This document shows, one piece after another, positions 35,667 through 47,225 of a stretch of 64,000 nt of DNA (the first letter of the stretch is position 1; each line of letters begins with the position of its first letter). Below the pieces are notes generated by a model, which was given only the letters and a program-made list of their open reading frames with translations, did not search any database and had not been told where the DNA came from. This DNA is from Polytrichum commune (taxonomy: Eukaryota > Streptophyta > Polytrichopsida > Polytrichales > Polytrichaceae), in NCBI GenBank assembly GCA_950295325.1, contig OX485806.1, forward strand, positions 50,463,169 to 50,527,168, in the 5' to 3' direction. The translations under genes and the position numbers were made by a program.

Positions 35667-35967
35667 TGTTGCAATTTTTGCTAGCTCGCCTTAATTTATC
35701 TTCATTTTTTTGCAACTCTAGGAAATGTCACGAGCACTAGCTCTGCACAACCCACACATGCGCATGGTTAGCTATTCACACCAACCTCAAAACTCATAGT
35801 TTGGTTACCAAACCCTTCTACACATGCATTTGGGACTCACCCCTTAATAGGTAGCCAATGGTTAGGTGTAGACCATTCGCGTATGGCGCCACAAGTCTCA
35901 AAAGTCACTATGGGGTCCTTTTTGTACCATGGTGTTGCAGGCACTCCTCATGGAGTGTTGCGCAATA
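35667..35967 (-). mobile_element. Family-1 LTR with large internal deletion
   Basis: Plus-strand ends TGTTGCAATTTTTGC and TGTTGCGCAATA match family 1, but only about 300 bp remains. The body jumps from the GGTAGCCAATGG part straight to GGCGCCACAAGTC. No matching target duplication was found. It borders gypsy integrase sequence and is probably an end of the rearranged second copy. Confidence 0.75.
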
Positions 35968-35989
35968 AAAAAAATGTGCAATGCAAGAT

Positions 35990-36490
35990 AAAATATGGGT
36001 ATATCAATGACCCCAAAGCATAAAAACTTCTAGATGAGCTTTGCAAGGGAAAAACACTCAAGGAAGTCAAGTTGGTGAATGGATTGCTCAAGTATAAGAA
36101 AAATCAAGTGTATGTGCCACAAGGCAAGTTGATGCTTTGGGTTTTAAAGATAAAACATAATAGTCCCATTGTTGACCATAGACAAAAAAAACCACCATAA
36201 TGGCCGTGTCAAGAAAACTTTATTCACCATGCATGAAGAAAAAGATGGCCCACTTTGTGAAGATTTGTGTAAAATGCCAATTGACTCGAGCCTCTTACCA
36301 AAAACAAGCCAGTCATTTGCAACCGTTGCCTATCTTGTCATGGTTATGGCATAATGTGTCCATAGATTTTATCACAAATTTGCCAAAATCACAAGGATAC
36401 AATACCATCTTCATAATGACAGATTATTTTAGCAAGTTGAAACATATGGTGCGAGTATTACTAATAAACCTTAAAGGGTTTGTTGGAATT
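35990..36490 (+). pseudogene. Ty3/gypsy integrase fragment, plus strand
   Basis: Frames on the plus strand show the region before the zinc domain (ELCKGKTLKEVKLVNGLLKY). Next come the CxxC half of the zinc domain (CVKCQLTRASYQKQ) and the core start SIDFITNLPKSQGYNTIF with the first catalytic Asp. It stops at an abrupt junction near 36490, after which gypsy sequence continues on the other strand. Confidence 0.88.
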
Positions 36491-37647
36491 TGAGAATTTA
36501 TGTACGGGCGTTGAAGACAACTTGCTCTTGAGCTCCCCATAGGCTTGATGATAAGGCTTATCCCACTCTTTGGATACCTTCTTTTTTAATTAGTCAAACA
36601 AAGGCCTAGCAACCTTAGAAAAATCTTGAATGAAACGTTGATAATAATTGGCTAGGCCAAAGAATGACCTAAGCCCTTTTTGGGTAGAAGGTTACTTCCA
36701 CTTTTGGATTGCCTTGACCTTCCTCATGCTTGGCCTTATCCCATCCCTTGTCACCACATGGTCCAAGAACTTAATTTTTGTATCGAGCAAAGTCAATATT
36801 CTCTCCGTTGGCAGAGATTTTGTTCTTCATTAGCTTTCCAACCACTACCTCAAGGTGCCATGCATACTTCTCTGCCATCTTAGAGTACACCAAGATATTG
36901 TGAATGTAGACTATTACAAAGTCACCCATCTTCTCTTGAAAGATGGTGTTCATAAGGGTTGTGAATGTTGAAGGTGTATAACACAATCCCAAGGATATCA
37001 CCAAGAACTCATAAGACCCATATCTTATGCAGCATGTTGTTTCTTACATATCATCATCCACAATTCAAATTTGGTAATATTCCAACTATATGCTAATACG
37101 ATAAAAATACTTGGCCCTTGCCAATCGGTCGAAAAGATCATCAATTCAAAACAACGGATAGTTGTTTTTTATGGTCACTTTATTCAACGCCTTGTAATTG
37201 ATGCATATGCATATCTTGCCATTTTTTCATTCATGAAAAACATCGGGGCTCCATACAATGATTTGTATGGCCTAATGTAGTTTTTGGATAATAAGTCATT
37301 GAGTTAAACTTATGTTTTGGATGGTGGCTCGGATCCAAATAACATTTCAATCTTATGATCTACTACCCTTATTGGCGGTAACTCTTGGTACAACTCATTA
37401 GTGAATACATCTTTGTACCTCGCCAACACCTCGCAAATGTGCTTTAAAAAATGCCCATCTTTCCTAGCCTCCCTATGAAATTCTTGGGGTTGCTCCATTC
37501 AAAACCACAACCACCATTTATTCATTCCTCATTTGGTCCTTTGAGATCAAATTCAACTTGTCTCCCCCCGCCATAAGAGTTTTTGTTAATTTCAAACTCA
37601 TCTCTTTGTCATCATGGTACACCACAAGGTGCACTAGCTTGCGCCTT
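36491..37647 (-). pseudogene. Ty3/gypsy RT and protease-linker fragment, second copy
   Basis: The minus strand carries RT palm GLCYTPSTFTTLMNTIF and YIHNILVYSKM, where YIDDILVYSK is expected, so both catalytic Asp residues of YxDD are lost. Upstream are LARYKDVFTNELYQELPP (37498-37310) and VVYHDDKEMSLKLTKTL (37709-37518). The sequence 36500-36650 matches the RT thumb/RNase H region at 30200-30360 of element A. The frame is cut at 37648 by a solo LTR. Confidence 0.85.
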
Positions 37648-39316
37648 GTCAGCCCTAAACCCCCACCCTTGCATGCGTCGTAATCTAGGTGAGAGCCCAA
37701 AGCTAACATGTGTAAACCCGTGTGTTTGACGTGGTCTCCTCAATTCACACTATCTATCTAGGGCAATCATTCATAAAGCCAACAACTTTTATTCTCAAGA
37801 GCACAAGGTAGCAGTGTTTACAACACTCTCACACCTTGTGATCATTCAACACACCACTGCTTGTTATTCAGCAAATATCCAATGTTCATTTGGTCATTCC
37901 ATCCCCCTTACTCTCCTAATGTCTACTTAACTAACCAAACCTCACTAATTCCCCTTATTAAACTCATTATCTAGCTAAACCCAACATCTTTGGGTAAAAT
38001 CCTCCTACACCTTAATAACTAACCTTAATACCCTTCCCTTGAACCGGGTATTAAGCCTTCAGTCTGCCTCCCTTAGTCGGAAATTTACGCTATAGGCTCC
38101 TCGAGTGAACCCGTCACCGCCCGTCCAGCCTGTCACAACCCGTCACAGTTCTTTGCTGGCCTCTCTCGACTCAGCTTCCCCTGTTTGCAGCTCGCCCAGC
38201 CACCCTGTTCCGAGCTTAGCCTCCCTTCTTCCACCTTCCACTGCCGTTCCCTTCCACAACAGTGACCATCGATAGGTCCTCCAAACATTAGTGAACTCGT
38301 CCCTAGAAAATTCGGTGGCACAGAGTCCCCTCTGCCTCGCCAGTGGACACTCCCAGCACCGAACGGTGGTCGCAACATTAGAAGCATCAGTGGCAATGAG
38401 CCACTCAGCTAGGATTAGCACCGAACTACCCACAACCAGAACATTCCTGTTGACCGTAATTTTTACTTGTGGCTGCTTTCCTTCGATCCCTGATACATTA
38501 CTGAATCATAAACTTACACAGTTACCTCCAGACCTTGACGAGAATTTCACATTCCCTCAGCTTCTATTGCCGGATCTGTGCATTCGCAAAACAATTCGAT
38601 GCTCCTTCGTGATGCTTAGTAACCTTAGATCTGCCCAACAGCCTTGTTAAACGTCTTCCACCCCTTAAGAACCTTTCGCCTTAGGCAGCCAACCCGTTAC
38701 CAGAAAACTCCGAGAATCCACAAGTTACCTTCTTCCGCATCCGCCGCCTCTGCCCGGTGACGGCCAGCCTTTCATGCTGGTTTGATGAAGATTCAACCCT
38801 TCCTAACATCAGATTGTCTCAGCTTTTCCCAGCTGGTATCGGCTAGCATTTTCAAGCCTTCTTCCCAACTGATCCCTCGCAATCAGTGAGATTCTTCCCT
38901 CCGCCAATGCGGTAGGGCCGCCCTGGTCCAGCTTGTTTTTGCGAGAGCCACACATAGAGAGAGAAAACCCGAGCAGCTGGATTCTCCAACTGCCGTCCCA
39001 GTCCCACCCCCGGGAATTCCTAGGTTACATTGACGCTTACCTAAATCTAACCATGCCCTTAATTGGGCATCCAGCTAGCCGTATTTGGCCAATAACTCCC
39101 AGCTCCTACCTAAGCAAAGGTCCAACCCTTTGTGACCAAGTCACCTAAGTCCCAGTTAATTTAATTAAACCCACACGCTAATCATTAAACTTAATCAAAC
39201 CCAATCTTAACTATTGCACTCTTTTTATGTTTTGCGTAAGTAGTACTTTGACTAATTCTAAGTTTAATAACTTTGAAAGCATAACAACACATGTGAGACC
39301 CCTGGTTGGGCTCATA
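37648..39316 (+). mobile_element. Solo LTR, family 2, TSD CGCCT/TGCCT
   Basis: It starts TGTCAGCCCTAAACC and ends TTGGGCTCATA (a decayed CA). The flanks are CGCCT at 37643-37647 and TGCCT at 39317-39321, a 5-bp duplication differing by one CpG to TpG change. The empty site is seen at 30790 in element A (TGCGCCTCACATC). Several overlapping ORFs within are low complexity. Confidence 0.85.
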
Positions 39317-40010
39317 TGCCTCACATCTATTGTGTGAGTTTGAAGAAGGTGTCCTCCAAAATGAGGTCAACCTCATCTATTTCACAAAATATAAAATTCT
39401 CTATAGACTTCAATGTCTCATATTTCAAGGTCACATGCATGTTATTATCAGGGTACACCACATATAAGTGATCAAACTTGCCAAATTTGTGGCACCGCTT
39501 ATCCTTCACGTCACATTTTTGTTTCCAACATTAGGTGGGTTTCCTCGTTGGTTTTCACCTTTGTCAGGAGTTGTACCTTTGGATTGTCCTTTGTGTTGGT
39601 TTGATGGTCCAAATTTCTTACGTTCTTTGCCTCAAGACATGTTTCGGCTCAAATCACTTTGTTGTGAAAAACCGCATGATTTTTTTTCGAGGCATCAACT
39701 TCAATTCTTTTTGCAATCTTGATAATCCCCGCCATGCCCTCAAAAAGCTTTAAAAACTTGAACAAGGCGTTGACCATCCACTTCTGCAACCCACTTAAGA
39801 AAAAATGCATCTAAGGTATAGCATTCATTTGGTTATTCAAATTATGTACATAGGCCTTAAAAAACCCAGTGTACATCATTTGCACAAAGTTTATTCCCTC
39901 ACACAATTCTTGGTACTCTAGCATAAACCTCTCCTCAAGCAAAGCCTTGAAAACAATTTAGGAACAACTTGCCACCACTTTGGGCTCTTATTCTTTCTTA
40001 CTGGTCCATT
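39317..40010 (-). pseudogene. Ty3/gypsy gag and zinc-knuckle fragment, second copy
   Basis: The minus strand reads a Retrotrans_gag-like segment at 40010-39700 (LLEERFMLEYQELCEG, FLSGLQKWMVNALFKF). A degenerate CCHC knuckle follows (KDKRCHKFGKFDHLYVVYP, 39509-39327) in which the second and third Cys are lost. Gag packages element RNA. Stops are scattered. Confidence 0.8.
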
Positions 40011-40029
40011 ACTAAAGTGCATGGTCTTT

Positions 40030-41250
40030 AAAAAATCTCACTGCTATGGAGTCCTTATTGTCTTCCTTGGGCCTTTGGTAATGGTAATAGATGTCTATTC
40101 TCAACAAAAATTCATATATTTTTCTTGTTTTGCCATTCAACAACAACATAGTTACTTGTGAATGACTAACAAAGAATTCTACCACTACACAATGATTTTT
40201 GATGCAATGTTTAAAATTTTGAAATAATAATGCTATTGTTAGACAAATTGCATTTACAATACCCGTAAAGCATGCTTGTACCATACATGTCCACACACTG
40301 AAATTGAAAATCAATATGACAATGGAAATCATATATGAAAAGGAATTGCTATTTCAATTTTATTTTTTCCCAACAAAATACATAGGCATGTTCATATGGG
40401 GGTTGAGGGTTTACATTGCAAAAGAGCTATGTGTTTTACATGTTAAACATGTGTGAAAAAAATCATGCTGCTTTCAAATTCCTCTCATTCCACAATGTGT
40501 TGCCTCCTACCACATCTTCAACTACCCATTGGTCCCCTGCCTCATGTGGATATGTAAGATACACATCACCAACATGCATAGTGGTCACGTCCACCTCGTA
40601 GCAAAAATTGGAGATGAGCTTAAAATGAGATTTTTCCACACCCCCCAAACCACTAATTTTACTAGTTGATACCTCTTATTTGTTGTTTTTCACACTCATC
40701 ATCTGCACACATTGCCCAACACTGAACAACACCCACACAACATGCAAAAAACAATCAACCACATGCTTTGTTGAGATGTTCACATCAAAGCACCAATGTC
40801 ATGTGAGTCAAACCTTTTAACAAAACTACATAATGTTCATGGCCCTCCAATGTGAACTCTAGTGAAGTCAAAGACCCACACCCAATGGCGCATAATTCAA
40901 TTAACCTATAATACATTTAAAAATAAAGATTGCACTGACCATGCGTGCAGTCAAAGTTGTGTTGCCTGATGTGCTATCCATTGGTTTCACAACCCCTTGT
41001 TGCAACTCTTTCTCGCGAACCACCTACACACGCAACTACAACCCAACTTGAATTAGTCATCCAACGAATTAAAGGTGAGGGTTAATGTCCAATGTGAACT
41101 ACAAGTTCACAAGTCCCTTCACCTCCTAAAATTTGCAATCTTGAGCCCGCAATGGAAATGCATGACCGACGCAATGCCATGTTCCTAAAAAATTGTTTAA
41201 GTTCACACACATGTACTTACATTTTGGACATATTGAAAGTGGACCAAAAA
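40030..41250 (-). pseudogene. Coding-like downstream exons of unknown type
   Basis: A minus-strand frame at 40648-40463 (DVTTMHVGDVYLTYPHEAG) reads as real protein but is isolated. It lies downstream of the phosphatase pseudogene and could be one of its exons. The remainder is AT-rich without motifs. Confidence 0.3.
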
Positions 41251-41335
41251 CTTCCAACATCTTGGTGTGCATAAAGGCCTTCAAAAGTTGGCCACAAGTT
41301 TTGCCTTAAATATTCTTTGTCTTGTGATAGATCCT

Positions 41336-42310
41336 TCATATTTGCAACATAGAAGGAGGGAGGATGATAACATTCCCATGTGGATTGCAGTCCACCCTAG
41401 GCTCATGGTGGTCTATGATGACGATGTTAGTTGCATCCCAATATGGCCATTTCTTTCGAACCTTGGTCAAAGGTTTCCCCCACAACGTACCCTCATCAAT
41501 CTTTTGTACAATCCTTTGATGACCATGAGAAAATTGGCTTATGACCTTCCAAATTGTCAAACAGAGGTAATATTTTACATAGGATGTTTTTCATATACTC
41601 TCTATTCTTTATTCCCCAAAATGCTACTTTGAAGATTTTGAAACACCTTCCCAGGAACTCCATCAATCTTGGCCTAAACAAGAACCTACAGGATGTTGTT
41701 TTTTTTGTAATACGGATGGAAAGGTTTGAATTTGGTTGACCCAATGAATTGGTATCTAGAAAAGTATCATGGACATTGAAGATCAACAATTTGGGTTTCG
41801 GTATCGACAAGATATAAAAACTTTGGGTCGAATTCACCTTACCACTAGGCACATTGTTTTCACCACCAATACCACCTATCTTTCTTGGTGACATGGTTTT
41901 ACTTCATTTGCAAACAGATAATGTAGAAACCCCCTTTCTCGATGATAGTGATTTGGATACATCCTCTGGCACAACCCCAACATCCGCACCTTCTACTAGA
42001 TCAGTTTTTCCTTTATGAACATGCCCTTCCCCGCCATATACACTCCCCACTCCCCCATTCACGCTGTCCCCACTTTGACATTTTTTACGTGACCTTCCCT
42101 AAATCCTTCCTTCCTTATTCTCATCCTCCCCACCCCCACTTCTTCCAATGTTTTCCACCCAGCTCTCATACGCTGTAATCTTGGGAGGGCCACTTCCATC
42201 TTGTAAATCCCTTCCATGGACGACCCCCACATCCTGTGTCCCACCTCTTGCAATTATTGGGTGCCCAATACCACCTTCTGTCCCAGATCTTTTGTTGGCA
42301 CCTTCCCTGG
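41336..42310 (-). pseudogene. NIF/FCP1-type HAD phosphatase pseudogene
   Basis: This family (FCP1/NLI-interacting-factor, HAD superfamily) dephosphorylates proteins such as the RNA polymerase II tail. The minus strand has a Gly-rich N-terminal region (42310-41900, with stops TAG and TGA that fit CAG and CGA). A phosphatase-like core follows: KPKLLIFNVHDTFLDT (motif I, catalytic DxDxT degraded to NxHDT), RPRLMEFLGRCFKIFKVAFW and PIFSWSSKDCTKD. After a frameshift near 41500 comes WPYWDATNIVIIDHHEPRV, the motif III/IV region with the DD pair changed to DH. The 5' end is cut by the LTR at 42311. Loss of the nucleophile means no activity. Confidence 0.72.
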
Positions 42311-42722
42311 TGTGAGCAAGAATTACCAACCACTCTTAATTGTGCCCTAGTCCGAGTGGGAAAGTCTTCTTCACACAACCACATTCACCATTCACATGTG
42401 CGGTTTTGGTTCACTTAATGATGAGGAAGGTGGTGTGCATAACACCTTTTTATAAAACCCAAAAAACATTTACAAATGCTTGAGCACTTTACATTGTCCA
42501 TTCCTTGGAAATCAACCAAGTTCTTTCTTAATCCTCACCTAAATCATCGGTTCTCACAAGAGGGGGAATCTAGCTTGTCTCCTACCTCACTCTCCTATTC
42601 TGCACTTCGGCCCTCAGTAGCATTCCTCCACTTACCCCTAACTCCATCATTTCGGTCAAGCTAGGCAAACTGCATTTCTTTCCCACAACTGCAGTTGATG
42701 ATGTGATGCCGCTGACACCTCC
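42311..42722 (+). mobile_element. Family-2 LTR, 5' part
   Basis: It starts TGTGAGCAAGAATTACC and has GCCCTAGTCCGAGTGGG about 35 bp in. It continues like 12506-12930 through CATTCACATGTGC and ACAAATGCTTGAG. It is inserted in the phosphatase pseudogene. The right part is missing, apparently displaced by the element starting near 42723. Confidence 0.7.
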
Positions 42723-43299
42723 TGTCATGGCCCGAGTTTTCCTGATTTCTCAATTAACCTTGTTGTTAGGTTAAAAAAATAATATGGACGTAGAAAAGTA
42801 GGATAGGTAGAATAATTGGTAGGCATATTGTTAGGTGAGTTCTTTAGAAGAGAGAAGAAAAATAAAAATCCTTGAAGTAGTTAAAAACATCAAATTAAGT
42901 TAGTATTAGGAATTCCACTTTGGGTGGAAACCCTAGGGCGGGGTGGACCGCGCTGCCCGTTGGTGCCGAGCCTTACCGAAGAAAGGGGGTTCAACTGTTG
43001 GACCTGTAGGGTCACAACGGCAACCTTCCTTAGAACAGGCAAGTGTGTACGTCAGTTTCTCCTCCTCCCCCTCATCATTTAACATGGTAGGAAATTGGTG
43101 GTCTGAAGGAAGGACTCACGGCAGCCAAGGAGAGGGGGTATGTGGTGAGAGGTGAGAATGCATTGATGAGAGAGACCAGCATTTTTAAATGCTCGCCTAG
43201 TAACGGATAGAGAAGATAATCTTGAGCACCCCCACCATTGGATACTAAGGGAGGATCCCTACTCGGAAGCATTCGTGGCGTACGGAGCGGACCAGACAA
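42723..43299 (+). other. 5' region of a gag-bearing element
   Basis: It begins TGTCATGGCCCGAGTTTTCC, an LTR-like start preceded by CCTCC. Much of it is purine-rich and non-coding up to the gag-like ATG. I could not find a matching second LTR. Confidence 0.35.
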
Positions 43300-45197
43300 G
43301 TGAGGAAGCGGCCCACAGTGACCATGGCAACCCATCCCAGGAAGAGGGCCTCGGACAAGTCAATAGCCCTCCGCAAGGTACATGTTTCCAGACCCACCAC
43401 CCGAGATGAGGCAAAGGAGCTAGAGGCAGATCTCATGTGCATGGGATGCCTTGGGTTATTGGAGAAGTCTTGGAGAGTTCGACGTGAGGAAATGGTGAGG
43501 GAGTTAGTCACCGGGGGGATGAATCAGGTTTACGTTTCCACTATCCGAGGTCGATCGAATAGGTGGAATGCGGAACTATGGAGTAGGATTTACGGGTTCA
43601 AGCAGAGAGGAGAACATATGGCCACAAAGAAGGAGGATTGCACTTGGAACAAGTTCTCCCAAAGATTGGACCGAAAATATGGTCACTATGTGAGGGATTG
43701 CAAAGATACGAGGGAGAAGAGAATGTTGGTTTTCTTGGTGCCAATTTTAAGCCCGAAAAAACCCTACAATGTCACTCTCACCCTTGCCACTACCTTGCTT
43801 CTAGCCTACTCCGAAAAGAAGGTGGTGGATTGGGGAAGTATCATTGGAGAGTTGGTGCACAGGTTGGCAGCCAACACCAAGCGTGGACAACCCTCCTACA
43901 TTGGACCTTTCCTCTTCCACCTTTATGAGTACGGAAACTTGCTCACAAATAAAGAGGAGACCCAATGGACTGGGCATCAGATCATGCAAGAGCTCCAGAC
44001 CACGGACTCAGAACCAAAAATGGGCCAAGAGGACTCCAAAGAGGAAGATGTGGTGGAACTCAGTGATGAGGAGCGACTCGTGCTGGAGAGGAGGATACTG
44101 ATGGGGAAAAATCCAACGACGCGGACCAGGTCCGCTGTTAAGGCCGAAGAAGGAAGAACGTCCACCTTCATCTTAGAGGACAATTCGGTGGATTCCATCA
44201 TCTGTGACCTCGAGGGAATGCGGTCCCAAATCATGGAGTCTGAGTTACAAATGCAACAGGTAGGAGAAATGGTGGGCAACCCTCCGCGGGAGAATCTGAT
44301 TTTCGCGGTACAAGAGGCCATACAAGATCCACGCCGATTGCGGGAGTTAGAAAGTAAGGTGGACTGCCTTACTACGGAAAATCAGAAGACCTTGGAGTAA
44401 CTGCGGAAGTTGGAGGAGGAACGACAAGAGCTCCTGAAACAGGTGAAGGAGGCCACCATCACGGTGCAAAAAGTGAGTGATGTGGTGGGTATCCCCGGTG
44501 ATATGTGGCTGAAGGCCAAGATGTTTGACGCGGAGCTGAAGAATGTGGGCCACGTTTCCGGGACGAAGATGGTTACCTTCATCATGAATCAGGGAAGTAA
44601 GATGGACGCATCCTTGAAAGCCATGAAGACACTCCTTGCTAGCTGCACAGAGTTCTTCCCAGTTATGATAGGGTTATCGGATGATGGGGAGACCTCATCC
44701 AGCTACTCCGACTTTACCCCTCAAGAGGTGGTGGAAATTCAGGGAGCCACGGTAGGAGGTGGAACCAACCGATGGAAGAAGAAAAGCAGGTGGAAGACAT
44801 CACGGCGCTCACGGCCCCGCTTGTTTTCGTCATGGAGGTAATGGTTCCCAATGCCACTCCGGTTTCCTCCACGGTTGGGAAGGAAACCCAGGATGGCAGC
44901 CACGTGGTAGAGGTAGCACCACCCAGCCCGCCGATGACCTTCCATGTGGGTTCTAGGGCACCGCTGGCACCACCACTTGCGTCGGGATTCCAGCCGGACG
45001 GCCCGCTGGCAACCCCACGTGCCTCGGGTTTTGCGGAGACAGGGGACCATGCAAGAGTGATTCCCGGGCCAAATGCTCACGATGTGTAAGTGGCACCACC
45101 ACTTGCACCATTTTTGGCAACGTACAGAGCGGACCGCAGCGAAAGGCGGAAGAATAAGAAGGAGGCTAATTTGAAGAAGAGAAAAGATAGGGACTAG
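43300..45197 (+). pseudogene. Gag-like protein of an LTR element, near-intact
   Basis: A long + strand frame of 366 codons (43300-44400) ends in TAA. It reopens in the same frame to 44841, so the stop fits CAA to TAA after NQKTLE. A frameshift near 44772-44841 moves it into a Pro/Val-rich tail (VAPPSPPMTFHV). After a second TAA (45087-45089) a basic end follows (ERRKNKKEANLKKRK), stopping at 45197. The N-terminal half has ELEADLMCMGCLGLLEKSW and RGQPSYIGPFLFHLYEYG, then a coiled coil (LRKLEEERQELLKQV). I recognise no enzyme domain. A coiled-coil retroelement gag followed by a purine tract and LTR-like sequence is the best reading. Codon use is GC-richer than its surroundings. Confidence 0.6.
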
Positions 45198-45285
45198 GTT
45201 TTAATTAGCGGCTATTGGGTTGATTTTGGCAAGTAGTTAGGTAGCCATGAGTTGTGTGCTTTGTCATTTTCTTGGTTTTGACTTC

Positions 45286-45298
45286 TCAAGGGAGAGGA
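45286..45298 (+). promoter_or_regulatory. Candidate polypurine tract before an LTR
   Basis: AAGGGAGAGGA stands immediately before TGTCAGGAATACC. A polypurine tract abutting TG is the usual start of a 3' LTR. It lies about 90 bp after the gag-like frame. Confidence 0.45.
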
Positions 45299-45605
45299 TT
45301 GTCAGGAATACCACGTGACCCGTGATTTTCATCACGGGACCAGTGGCGTGGTAGGTGTTTGTTAGGTTTAAAAGGAGGACACTTCGGTGTTTCCCCCACC
45401 ATTTTGTAATGCATGTGTTCTTTCATTTAATTTAGGCCTTATGTTTACTCCGCCTTTGGTTTGAATTAAATCTTAAGTCCATGAGCAAAGCAAGTGGTCT
45501 CTCCTTCCCCTTCTTGATGTTCCCGAGTTTTCGCCTTTCCCTATCACTGTGTAGGACAGTTAGGTTAGTATTCTGTGATAATACAGGGGGTCAGTAATAC
45601 CCTGA
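45299..45605 (+). mobile_element. LTR-like sequence with hairpin
   Basis: It begins TGTCAGGAATACCACGTG. A perfect 8-bp hairpin CCCGTGAT-TTTC-ATCACGGG lies at 45319-45338. A TTTAAAAGG box follows near 45368. The end is not defined. Confidence 0.4.
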
Positions 45606-45942
45606 GGTGCGTGTGGTTAAAACACCCCTGTTTGAGCCGGTGATGGGCGGAGGAACCTTAAGCACGGAAAGGAGGAAAAGATTGGACGAGCAAGGGGAGT
45701 TCCGCGCACATGATAGGTTCTTCCCTACTTACTCCGTCCAACTAGGGACCGACGTTGAGCAGCAATGGATAAATTTGTCCAATAGTAAGGGGAGGGTTCT
45801 AATTTACGCCATCCGCTTGCCGTGACCTGGAGGTAGACATACCGATCAGCAGTAACGGATTGGTCTAGAACACTCATGCACCTTCCGCGACCTGACGCTT
45901 GGTTCCCACCGCGGATGGTAGGCGTGGTAGCCCCATCCCTAT
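45606..45942 (+). other. ORF fragment, unknown
   Basis: The 72-codon frame 45607-45825 (STERRKRLDEQGEF, SVQLGTDVEQQWINL) looks coding but is short and unrecognised. It precedes the solo LTR. Confidence 0.3.
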
Positions 45943-46915
45943 TGTCGCAACCCTTGCTAGGTCCCTTAATAATCTTGCCAATTTTCGTTTCTAGCAAAGG
46001 TTGCGAGCGCTAACCCTTCACATTCTGCCATGCTAATGGATAGCTCCTCTTACCCCGGACCAATACTTCATAGGAGGGAACCAACCCTCCTACTTTGCTT
46101 TCGGGACTCACCCCTTAATCGGTAACCCATTTCCCCAATGTGGACTTCCATCCATGGAAGTCCAATCCTATGTTGATCATCGCGTTGCCGGAGCAACACT
46201 ACAACAACCCGAACCATACTAGGCAACTATGGCCTCACAATGGGCCAATGCCCATGGAGGCCGTGCCGTTCGGCCTCGGGTGGGTGAGGCCACACCACCT
46301 CACCCATATAAGCCTCTAGGACTCTACACGGAGCCCCTACCCCACCGCCAACCAACCTCTTGTCTCTCTACCAAGAGTTGGGGCCAAGTGGACATTTTCC
46401 CTTAACTGCTGGGCCTACAACCCCCCCAGCAGCTTCAGACCATCATAACTTCCTTGTAAGATGTTTGATCATAACAACCAACCACTCCATCCTCATCTAC
46501 GCTTCACGTAGATGCCGATGGACTCCTCGCTTGCCCCATTCGGGCAAGTGGTGAGGAAGTTATGCCTGTTTGAACCTTTGCAGTCCCGGGAATCACTCCC
46601 AGGCACTGCTGTACCAGGGCGCTGTCCCGGGACAGCACCCCACTCAAATGGCCATAACTCCTAGCTCACACCTCCGATTGAGGTGATCTTGAGCATTCTA
46701 GAATCACCACGCCATGAGCTACGCATAGCTCATGGCCTCACCCTCATGCCTCCTAGTCTTTGTGGGTGGGAGGCGTTCCCAACGCCCGGGGCCCTCACCC
46801 ACACTAGGATCACTTGGGCCCTCTCACCAACGGCGCCACAAGTCCCGGGTGTCACTCCGGGGTCCCCCTTGTGCCCATGGTGTTTCGGCCACTCCTCATG
46901 GAGAGGTGCGCGACA
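45943..46915 (-). mobile_element. Solo LTR, family 1 (973 bp), TSD CCTAT
   Basis: Plus-strand ends are TGTCGCAACCC and GGTGCGCGACA. The exact duplication CCTAT lies at 45938-45942 and 46916-46920. It has the same length as, and differs from, the 17587 copy by only about a dozen bases on reading, so it is among the youngest insertions here. Confidence 0.93.
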
Positions 46916-46920
46916 CCTAT

Positions 46921-47225
46921 GTTAGCCCCGCTGTCACGGAAATAAGCAGACCCTGGGTCCTATCCTGTGTGACCTCTGGAACAACACAAGCTACCCATTG
47001 TGAGGATAGGAACGAAGATGTTGCGTTTCCACCTTTCTCGAGGGCGGGTTCGGTTTCCGCGTGTGGTATAGTGGGAACTGTGCCATCATGGAAACTGGAT
47101 CCGGCTGGTTTTGTAGACCCAAAACTTCCTCCACCTTTCCCCTCGTCAAAGGGGGTGGCACGTGATGAATACCTGAGTGGGATACCTTCTCGAAGGAGGG
47201 TTGCCCCCATCATAGCACTAGTCTA
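46921..47225 (+). pseudogene. Pro/Ser-rich ORF fragment
   Basis: An open frame of about 100 codons (VTEISRPWVLSCVTSG, PPPFPSSKGVARDEYL) starts at the LTR edge and ends at 47225. Its low-complexity style resembles the tail of the gag-like protein at 44860-45090. A matching frame left of the LTR was not convincing. Confidence 0.35.
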
